The translations under genes and the position numbers were made by a program. Positions 5,281-10,926 of a stretch of DNA of 12,936 nucleotides are shown here, piece by piece. The notes beneath the pieces were generated by a model. It was not told the DNA's origin. It ran no database searches and saw only the letters and a list, made by a program, of their open reading frames with translations. Source of the stretch: an uncultured Collinsella sp. (GTDB taxonomy: Bacteria > Actinomycetota > Coriobacteriia > Coriobacteriales > Coriobacteriaceae); assembly GCA_902490095.1 (NCBI GenBank), contig CABUCQ010000050.1, positions 1-12,936 on the forward strand, written 5' to 3'. How positions within the stretch are numbered: the first letter of the stretch is position 1; each line of letters opens with the position of its first letter.

Positions 5281-6684
5281 GTGAACCGCACCAAAATCGC
5301 GCAGCTCTATGCCGATGCCGAGTCGCTCGGCGGCCAGACCGTCACCGTCGCCGGCTGGGTCAAGTCCGTCCGCGACATGAAGAACTTTGGCTTTGTTACG
5401 CTCAACGACGGCAGCTGCTTCCGCGACCTGCAGGTCGTCATGAACCGCGAGGCGCTCGACAACTACGACGAGATCGCCCATCAAAACGTCTCGGCCGCAC
5501 TCATTTGCACCGGCACCGTCAAGCTGACCCCCGATGCGCCCCAGCCTTTCGAGCTTTCTGCCACCTCCATCGAGGTCGAGGGCACGAGCGCCCCGGATTA
5601 CCCGCTGCAGAAGAAGCGCGCAACCGTCGAGTTCCTGCGCACCCAGCAGCACCTGCGCCCGCGCACCAACCTGTTCCGCGCCGTGTTCCGCATCCGCTCT
5701 GTCGCGGCTGCCGCCATCCACCGCTTCTTCCAGGAGCAGGGCTTTGTCTACGTCAACACTCCCATCATCACCACGAGTGACTGCGAGGGCGCCGGCGAGA
5801 TGTTCCGCGTGACCACGCTCGACCCCAAAAATCCGCCCCTCACCGAGTCCGGCGAGGTCGACTGGAGCCAGGACTTCTTTGGCAAGCATGCAAGCCTCAC
5901 CGTTTCCGGCCAGCTCAATGCCGAGAACTTTGCCATGGCCTTTGGCGACGTGTACACCTTTGGCCCCACCTTCCGCGCCGAAAACTCCAACACCACGCGC
6001 CACGCCGCCGAGTTTTGGATGATCGAGCCCGAGATGGCCTTCGCCGACCTTAACGACTACATGGATAACGCCGAGGCCATGCTCAAGTATGTCCTCAAGG
6101 ACGTCATGGCCACCTGCCCCGACGAGCTCAATATGCTCAACAAGTTTGTGGACAAGGGTCTGCTCGAGCGCCTGGACCATGTCGCCAACTCCGACTTCGC
6201 CCGCGTCACCTATACCGAGGCCGTCGAAATCCTGGAGCAGGCAGTCGCTGCTGGCCACCAGTTTGATTACCCCGTCAGCTGGGGCATCGACCTGCAGACC
6301 GAGCACGAGCGCTTCCTGACCGAGGAGCACTTTAAGCGACCGACTTTTGTGACCGACTACCCGGCCGAGATCAAGGCGTTCTACATGCGCATGAACGAGG
6401 ACGGCAAGACCGTCGCCGCCGCCGACTGCCTGGTTCCCGGTATCGGCGAGATTATCGGCGGCTCCCAGCGCGAGGAGCGCCTGGATCTGCTCGAGGCCCG
6501 CATCAAGGACCTGGGCATGAATCCCGAGCAGTACAAGTACTACCTTGACCTGCGCCGCTACGGTTCCTGCAAGCACGCCGGCTACGGTCTGGGCTTCGAG
6601 CGCTTGGTCATGTATCTGACCGGCGTGGGCAACATCCGCGACGTCCTGCCGCACCCGCGCACCGTGGGCAACGCCGACTTCTAA
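5281..6684 (+). CDS. asnS: Asparaginyl-tRNA synthetase
   Basis: Cytoplasmic class IIb aminoacyl-tRNA synthetase that charges tRNA-Asn; 467 residues, the usual size (E. coli 466). An N-terminal OB-fold anticodon-binding domain covers about residues 18-105 (VTVAGWVKSVRD, then GSCFRDLQVV). The catalytic core follows from LRPRTN (125-130). Motif 2 is PTFRAENSNTTRH (229-241), GGSQREERLD is at 393-402, and motif 3 is GLGFERL (436-442). The start is GTG 5281, with GGGAGG 4 nt upstream. ATG codons at 5245 and 5270 are in the same frame, but they would add residues not found in the family and the second lies on the ribosome site. It is transcribed alone, between two terminators. No second asparagine route gene is visible here. 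Confidence 0.98.
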   Translation: MNRTKIAQLYADAESLGGQTVTVAGWVKSVRDMKNFGFVTLNDGSCFRDLQVVMNREALDNYDEIAHQNVSAALICTGTVKLTPDAPQPFELSATSIEVEGTSAPDYPLQKKRATVEFLRTQQHLRPRTNLFRAVFRIRSVAAAAIHRFFQEQGFVYVNTPIITTSDCEGAGEMFRVTTLDPKNPPLTESGEVDWSQDFFGKHASLTVSGQLNAENFAMAFGDVYTFGPTFRAENSNTTRHAAEFWMIEPEMAFADLNDYMDNAEAMLKYVLKDVMATCPDELNMLNKFVDKGLLERLDHVANSDFARVTYTEAVEILEQAVAAGHQFDYPVSWGIDLQTEHERFLTEEHFKRPTFVTDYPAEIKAFYMRMNEDGKTVAAADCLVPGIGEIIGGSQREERLDLLEARIKDLGMNPEQYKYYLDLRRYGSCKHAGYGLGFERLVMYLTGVGNIRDVLPHPRTVGNADF

Positions 6685-6730
6685 TCGTCGGACGCTAGCT
6701 CGCGTCGCCACACGCCAACGCTCATCGCAT

Positions 6731-6766
6731 AAGCGTCTCTCGACATCGGTCGAGAGACGCTTTTTT
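6731..6766 (+). terminator. Strong rho-independent terminator after asnS
   Basis: A 14-bp perfect stem, AAGCGTCTCTCGAC (6731-6744) with 6749-6762, closes on the tetraloop ATCG. A run of six T covers 6761-6766. Confidence 0.95.
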
Positions 6767-6942
6767 CAACAGCATCCGTCAAGATTTTGGCAAGTTTTTG
6801 GTCAGTTGAGCAGGGCTGTTGAAAACTCGACCCGCCGTTTGCCGACGACTACCGACCGCCCGGAGTGTCCTGCACCCCTGGGAAAGCCCCGCGCCCTAGG
6901 CTCCATACCGTCACCACCCAAAACGGAAAGGACGTGGACGCC

Positions 6943-7728
6943 ATGACCGAAACCGCTGTTGAAACTTACGAGACCACGACGAGGGGCGCCGCCTCGATGG
7001 CAGCCTATCGCGCCGTTCGCATCCTGCAACTATTAAGCGAAAACACCGGCGAGGACAAGGCCATGCTTTCCGATGAGTTGATCCGGCGCCTCGCCCATCC
7101 CGACGACCCCGCCCGCATGCCCATCTCGGCGGCGCGGCGCAGCATCTACACCGCCATCTCCGCGCTTCGCCATGCCGGATACGAAATTGAGTACAAACGC
7201 GGCGTGGGCTACAAACTTCTTACCCGCCCGCTCACCGATGAAGAGATCATCCGGCTCCACGGTATGGTCATGCGCAACCGCTCTACGCCCATCGCCATTC
7301 GAAAAAGCATGGCGCAGCACCTGGTCGCCATGGCGAGTGCCGACGTTCGCGGCTACCTCGATGCACCCGAGCCTGCTCCAAGCGCAGGCGACAAATCCAC
7401 CAAGGCCACACGCACGCCCGTCAAGCGCATCGATGCCTGCGAGCTCATCGAGCAGGCCATCGACCACGGAACCACGGTGAGTTTTGATATTTCGAGCGTC
7501 ACGACACGCGGCGAAACCGAAGCAGCACGGATGACACTCCGTCCCTTTGCCATCAGGCAGCGCGATGGCATCTCGTATCTGCTGGGAACGGTCTACGACG
7601 CGCGAGGCGCCGACGACACGCTGCGTACCGTTGAGATCGGCCGCATGAGAAACGTCACCACACGTCTCCTTGACGGCAAGAAGCTCTTCGCCGTCCTGGA
7701 CGAGGACGATGCCTCCTCCGCCGCATAA
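6943..7728 (+). CDS. HTH and WYL-domain transcriptional regulator
   Basis: A 261-residue predicted DNA-binding regulator. Residues about 18-95 hold a winged helix-turn-helix: MAAYRAVRILQLLSEN, then RRSIYTAISALRHAGY, followed by a wing with YKRGVGYKL. After a low-complexity linker near 145-160 (PEPAPSAGDKSTKATRTP), residues 160-240 form a degenerate WYL ligand-binding domain: IEQAIDHGTTVSF, LRPFAIRQRDGISYLLGTVY and RTVEIGRMRNV. The name-giving tripeptide is SYL (211-213) instead of WYL. ATG 6943 is preferred; AAAGGA lies 10 nt upstream, and a GTG at 6934 would sit too close to it. The gene lies 160 nt upstream of an ABC importer in the same direction, so it may control that importer, but this is only context. 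The ligand is unknown. The 176 nt between the asnS terminator and the start show no clear promoter. Confidence 0.8.
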   Translation: MTETAVETYETTTRGAASMAAYRAVRILQLLSENTGEDKAMLSDELIRRLAHPDDPARMPISAARRSIYTAISALRHAGYEIEYKRGVGYKLLTRPLTDEEIIRLHGMVMRNRSTPIAIRKSMAQHLVAMASADVRGYLDAPEPAPSAGDKSTKATRTPVKRIDACELIEQAIDHGTTVSFDISSVTTRGETEAARMTLRPFAIRQRDGISYLLGTVYDARGADDTLRTVEIGRMRNVTTRLLDGKKLFAVLDEDDASSAA

Positions 7729-7797
7729 GACCCTCCGCCGCCCATTCGACTACCCGTACCGCCCATCCGATTCTGTATTAAAAAACCCGCCAGGCTG

Positions 7798-7825
7798 TTG
7801 TAAAAATGGACATCAGCGCTACTAT
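7798..7825 (+). promoter_or_regulatory. Candidate promoter of the ABC importer operon
   Basis: TTGTAA (7798-7803) and TACTAT (7820-7825) are 16 bp apart, each with 4 of 6 matches to the consensus. Transcription would begin near 7832, leaving a leader of about 57 nt before the binding-protein gene. Confidence 0.35.
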
Positions 7826-7830
7826 AGTTC

Positions 7831-7880
7831 CACTTGCACTTTGTCCCAGTGCAGTGTTTCCAGCCATTTTTATACTGGGG
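7831..7880 (+). promoter_or_regulatory. Leader with two mutually exclusive hairpins before the binding-protein gene
   Basis: Hairpin A pairs CACTTGCACT (7831-7840) with AGTGCAGTG (7848-7856), with one bulged T and a 7-nt loop. Alternatively, CCCAGT (7845-7850) pairs perfectly with ACTGGG (7874-7879), which would cover part of the GGGGG ribosome site (7877-7881). Both use bases 7848-7850, so they cannot coexist. This resembles a translational on/off leader. No T-box UGGNACC motif or known riboswitch core is seen, and the candidate start site falls at the edge of hairpin A. Confidence 0.3.
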
Positions 7881-7888
7881 GTAATGAT

Positions 7889-8869
7889 ATGAAGGACATC
7901 ACCATCAGCCGCAGGAGCCTTCTGGTCTCCGCCGGTCTGCTCGCGCTCGCCCCGCTCGCCGGATGCGGCGGCAACTCTGGTTCCGGCTCTGCTGCCGCCG
8001 GTTCCGACTACACCATCGGCGTTCTGCAACTCACCGAGCACTCCGCACTCGATGCCGCCAACGACGGCTTTGTCAAGGCCATCAAGGAGAGCGGCCTTAA
8101 GGTCAAGATCGACCAGAAGAACGCCCAGAACGACCAGTCCACGTGTAAGTCCATTGCCGACAAGTTTGTGGGCGACAACGTCAACCTGATTTATGCCATC
8201 GCCACGCCCGCCGCGCAGGCTGCCGCCGGCGCCACGGCCGATATCCCCATCGTGGGCTGTGCCATCACCGACTACGCCGCCTCCGGCCTGGTCCAGGACA
8301 ACGACAAGCCCGGCACCAACGTCACGGGCGCTTCCGACCTCACCCCAGTCGCCGAGCAGCTCGAGATGATGCAGAAGGTCCTGCCCGACGTTAAAAAGGT
8401 CGGCCTGCTCTACTGCACCGCCGAGTCCAACTCCGACGTCCAGATCAAAGCCGCCAAGAAGGAGCTCAACAAGCTGGGCCTCGAGTACACCGATTTCACC
8501 GTCTCGAGCTCCAACGAGATTCAGTCCGTCGTCGAGTCTGCCGTGGGCAAGGTCGACGCGCTGTACTCCCCCACTGACAACACCATCGCCGCGGGCGCTT
8601 CGCAGGTCGGCCAGATCTGCAAGGAGAATAAACTCCCCTTCGTGACCGGCGAGGAGGGTATGTGCATGGCCGGCGGCCTGTTCACCCTCTCCATCAACTA
8701 TAAGGACCTGGGCTACGCCGCGGGCGAGATGGCCGTTAAGATCCTGAAGGGCGAGGCCAAGCCCGAGGATATGCCGATCAAGCACCTCTCGAGCAAGGAC
8801 CTGGTCGTCGTCAAGAACGACGAGATGGCCGAGGCTCTGGGTATCGACCTTTCCGCTCTGGACGAATAA
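7889..8869 (+). CDS. ABC importer substrate-binding lipoprotein (COG2984, TrpX-like)
   Basis: Extracellular, lipid-anchored binding protein of 326 residues. The N-terminus ISRRSLLVSAGLLALAPLAGC carries a twin-arginine-like SRRSLL (7-12), a hydrophobic core and a lipobox LAGC with the modified cysteine at 26, followed by a Gly/Ser-rich tether (27-38). The mature part starts YTIGVLQLTEHSALDAANDGF (residues 41-61), the hallmark of the ABC_sub_bind / TrpX family. Later parts are IYAIATPAAQAA, GVSDLTP-like GASDLTPVAEQLEMM, KKVGLLYCTAESNS and ALYSPTDNTIAAG. Characterised relatives bind tryptophan or other aromatic amino acids; the ligand here is not proven. ATG 7889 has GGGGG 7 nt upstream and gives a correct signal sequence; the ATG at 7884 is out of frame. 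Its partners, permease and ATPase, follow after a hairpin that may lower their expression relative to this protein. Confidence 0.93.
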   Translation: MKDITISRRSLLVSAGLLALAPLAGCGGNSGSGSAAAGSDYTIGVLQLTEHSALDAANDGFVKAIKESGLKVKIDQKNAQNDQSTCKSIADKFVGDNVNLIYAIATPAAQAAAGATADIPIVGCAITDYAASGLVQDNDKPGTNVTGASDLTPVAEQLEMMQKVLPDVKKVGLLYCTAESNSDVQIKAAKKELNKLGLEYTDFTVSSSNEIQSVVESAVGKVDALYSPTDNTIAAGASQVGQICKENKLPFVTGEEGMCMAGGLFTLSINYKDLGYAAGEMAVKILKGEAKPEDMPIKHLSSKDLVVVKNDEMAEALGIDLSALDE

Positions 8870-8925
8870 CGCGTCTAGGGCCCGCACGCGCGCCACGGCT
8901 GCGTTATTCAATATCTGAGTCATTG

Positions 8926-8963
8926 GGGCGAACGCTAAAGGCCGGCGTTCGCCCTGCTTGTTT
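8926..8963 (+). terminator. Terminator-like hairpin between binding-protein and permease genes
   Basis: GGGCGAACGC (8926-8935) pairs perfectly with GCGTTCGCCC (8945-8954) around a 9-nt loop. The following TGCTTGTTTC is only partly T-rich, so read-through is likely. Such a leaky site would give more binding protein than permease and ATPase, a common arrangement in ABC importer operons. Confidence 0.6.
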
Positions 8964-9012
8964 CAGGTAAAACAAAACGTCTGTCCGCCGCTCTTTTATG
9001 CATTGGTACCGC

Positions 9013-9018
9013 TATTAT
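9013..9018 (+). promoter_or_regulatory. Weak candidate internal -10 before the permease gene
   Basis: TATTAT (5 of 6) lies in the 189-bp gap, 41 nt before the permease ATG, without a recognisable -35. It could give a secondary transcript past the hairpin. Confidence 0.2.
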
Positions 9019-9058
9019 GGAAAATCACGTGTCCACCCTATCCTAGGAGGTATGAAGC

Positions 9059-9982
9059 ATGCTCATTGCATTGCAGGGCGCCGTTTCGCAGGGCGTCCTC
9101 TGGGGCATTATGGTGCTTGGCGTGTTTATCACGTTCCGCCTGCTCGACATCCCCGATATGACCTGCGACGGCAGCTTTGCCCTCGGCGGCTGTGTCTGCG
9201 CCGTGCTCATCGTCAACAATAACGTCGACCCCTTGCTCGCCGTGCTGGCCGGCATGTGCGCCGGCGCCATCGCGGGCGCCGTCACGGGCATCTTGACCAC
9301 CGTCTTTGAGATTCCCGCAATCCTCGCCGGAATCCTGACGCAGATCAGCCTGTGGTCCATCAACCTGCGCATCATGGGCAAGTCCAACACGCCCATCCTT
9401 GCCAAGGGCACTATCTTCTCATCCGTCAGCAACATGACGGGCCTGCCGCAGTCCACTGTTGCCATTATCCTAGGCATTGTGCTGGCCGTGGCCATCGTCG
9501 CCATCCTGTACTGGTTCTTTGGCACCGAGATCGGCTCGGCGCTGCGTGCCACCGGCAACAACGAGTACATGATCCGCGCCCTGGGCGTTAACACCAACAC
9601 CACCAAAATGATCGCCCTCGTGCTCTCCAACGCCCTCATTGGCCTTTCGGGTGCGCTCATCTGCCAGAGCCAGAAGTATGCCGACATTGGCATGGGCACC
9701 GGCGCCATCGTTATCGGTCTTGCCGCCATCGTCATCGGCGAGGTGCTCGGTCGCCTGCTGCCCGGCGGCCTCACGCAGTTTAGCGTCCGTCTTGCCTCCG
9801 CCGTCTTTGGCTCCGTGGTGTACTTCCTTATCCGCGCCATCGTGCTGCAGTTGGGCATGGACGCCAACGACATGAAGCTGCTCTCCGCCGTAATTGTCGC
9901 TGTGGCCCTGTGCGTGCCCGTGGTTTGGGAGCGCTATAAGCTCCGCAGCTCCTACACGAAGGGAGATGAGGCAGATGCTTAA
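9059..9982 (+). CDS. ABC importer permease (COG4120, branched-chain-type)
   Basis: Integral membrane subunit, 307 residues, of the BPD_transp_2 type used with TrpX-like binding proteins. Residues 1-30 form the first membrane segment. The conserved early motif LDIPDMTCDGSFALGG is at 29-44. Hydrophobic helices follow at about 58-82, 86-103, 130-152, 185-202, 212-231, 245-265 and 275-291. An EAA-like cytoplasmic loop that contacts the ATPase lies at about 157-184 (SALRATGNNEYMIRALGVNT). ATG 9059 is supported by a perfect AGGAGG 8 nt upstream (9045-9050); an ATG at 9052 is out of frame. The C-terminal KGDEADA overlaps the ATPase start, implying coupled translation. The substrate is expected to match the binding protein, probably an aromatic amino acid or related compound. 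Confidence 0.93.
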   Translation: MLIALQGAVSQGVLWGIMVLGVFITFRLLDIPDMTCDGSFALGGCVCAVLIVNNNVDPLLAVLAGMCAGAIAGAVTGILTTVFEIPAILAGILTQISLWSINLRIMGKSNTPILAKGTIFSSVSNMTGLPQSTVAIILGIVLAVAIVAILYWFFGTEIGSALRATGNNEYMIRALGVNTNTTKMIALVLSNALIGLSGALICQSQKYADIGMGTGAIVIGLAAIVIGEVLGRLLPGGLTQFSVRLASAVFGSVVYFLIRAIVLQLGMDANDMKLLSAVIVAVALCVPVVWERYKLRSSYTKGDEADA

Positions 9983-10769
9983 GCTCTCGCACGTCAAGAA
10001 GACCTTTAACAAGGGCACCGTCACCGAAAAGCGCGCGCTCACCGGCGTCGACCTCACCCTGAATGACGGCGACTTTGTAACCGTGATTGGCGGCAACGGC
10101 GCCGGCAAGTCCACGCTGCTCAACATGATCGCCGGCGTGTATCCACTCGATTCGGGTGTTATTGAGCTCGACGGCACCGACATCTCGCGTCTGAGCGAGT
10201 CGCAGCGCGCCAAGTACCTGGGCCGCGTGTTCCAGGACCCCATGCGCGGCACCGCTGCCGATATGCAGATCGCCGAGAACCTGGCCCTCGCCAAGCGCCG
10301 TGGCCAGCGTCGCGGCCTTTCGTGGGGCGTCACCAAGGCAGAGAAGGACGAGTACGTTGAGCTGCTCAAGCGTCTGGACCTCGGTCTGGATACGCGCCTC
10401 AACGCTAAGGTCGGCCTGCTCTCGGGCGGCCAGCGCCAAGCACTCACCCTGCTGATGGCCACGCTCACCAAGCCGCGCCTGCTGCTGCTCGACGAGCACA
10501 CGGCGGCCCTCGACCCCAAGACGGCATCGAAGGTGCTCAATCTGACCGAGGAGATTGTCGACGAGAACCACCTGACCACGCTCATGGTCACGCACAACAT
10601 GAACGACGCCATTCGTCTGGGCAACCGTCTGATCATGATGCACGAGGGTCACGTGATCTACGACGTGGCGGGCGATGAAAAGAAGTCGCTTACCGTCTCC
10701 GACCTACTGCAGAAGTTCGAGGAGGTCTCGGGCGGCGAGCTCGCCAACGACCGCATGCTGCTGAGCTAA
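9975..10769 (+). CDS. ABC importer ATPase (COG1101)
   Basis: Cytoplasmic nucleotide-binding subunit of 264 residues that powers the importer. All motifs are intact: Walker A GGNGAGKST (39-47), Q-loop Gln87 in VFQDP, signature LSGGQ (149-153), Walker B LLLLDEH (169-175) with catalytic Glu174, D-loop ALD (178-180) and the switch His207 in MVTHN. The string DEHTAALDPKTA is typical of the COG1101 ATPases that accompany COG2984/COG4120 proteins. The start ATG 9975 overlaps the permease stop by 8 nt, with GAGG and GGGAG upstream inside the permease end. This fits translational coupling. It is the last gene of the importer cluster; two hairpins follow. Confidence 0.95.
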   Translation: MLKLSHVKKTFNKGTVTEKRALTGVDLTLNDGDFVTVIGGNGAGKSTLLNMIAGVYPLDSGVIELDGTDISRLSESQRAKYLGRVFQDPMRGTAADMQIAENLALAKRRGQRRGLSWGVTKAEKDEYVELLKRLDLGLDTRLNAKVGLLSGGQRQALTLLMATLTKPRLLLLDEHTAALDPKTASKVLNLTEEIVDENHLTTLMVTHNMNDAIRLGNRLIMMHEGHVIYDVAGDEKKSLTVSDLLQKFEEVSGGELANDRMLLS

Positions 10770-10770
10770 A

Positions 10771-10807
10771 CCTACCAAAAAGGGACAGGTTTATTTTGGC
10801 AGGTTTT
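10771..10807 (+). terminator. Hairpin with T-tract directly after the ATPase gene
   Basis: CCTACCAAAA (10771-10780) pairs with TTTTGGCAGG (10794-10803), with one A-C clash and a 13-nt loop that begins AGGGACAGG, followed by TTTTATC. It starts 1 nt past the stop codon. The loop sequence GGGACAGG also occurs at 3059-3066, suggesting a dispersed motif. Confidence 0.5.
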
Positions 10808-10822
10808 ATCTGCGCAAACGTC

Positions 10823-10866
10823 AAAACCGCCGCAAAGGGACAGACGCCCTTGCGGCGGTTTTCTCA
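10823..10866 (+). terminator. Rho-independent terminator of the ABC importer operon
   Basis: AAAACCGCCGCAAAGGG (10823-10839) pairs with CCCTTGCGGCGGTTTT (10847-10862) with one bulged A. The TTTTCTCAT at the end provides the T-rich tail. The stem is strong and symmetric, with A-tract and T-tract. Confidence 0.85.
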
Positions 10867-10926
10867 TATTATGTCGATAATCCGATATTCAACCAGACTT
10901 TCTGGCTAAGGACTAAGGAAACTGCC

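Noticed and set aside
5260..6711. 483-codon open frame on the minus strand over asnS, and similar long antisense frames (7778-8923, 11536-12693, 3501-4367)
   Set aside because: They mirror well-recognised genes, their translations are low-complexity (rich in G, A, V, D, L), and they arise from GC-rich codon bias on the opposite strand.
6767..6942. RNA gene or promoter in the gap before the WYL regulator
   Set aside because: No tRNA-like fold, convincing -35/-10 pair or hairpin was seen; only a loose TTTTGGCAAG/TTTTTGGTCAG similarity.
7729..7888. T-box leader upstream of the TrpX-like gene
   Set aside because: The space is too short and no UGGNACC antiterminator bulge or specifier stem could be found.
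7806..7892. Hydrophobic 28-codon frame as a true gene
   Set aside because: No ribosome site, and the start lies within the candidate promoter; kept only as an observation.
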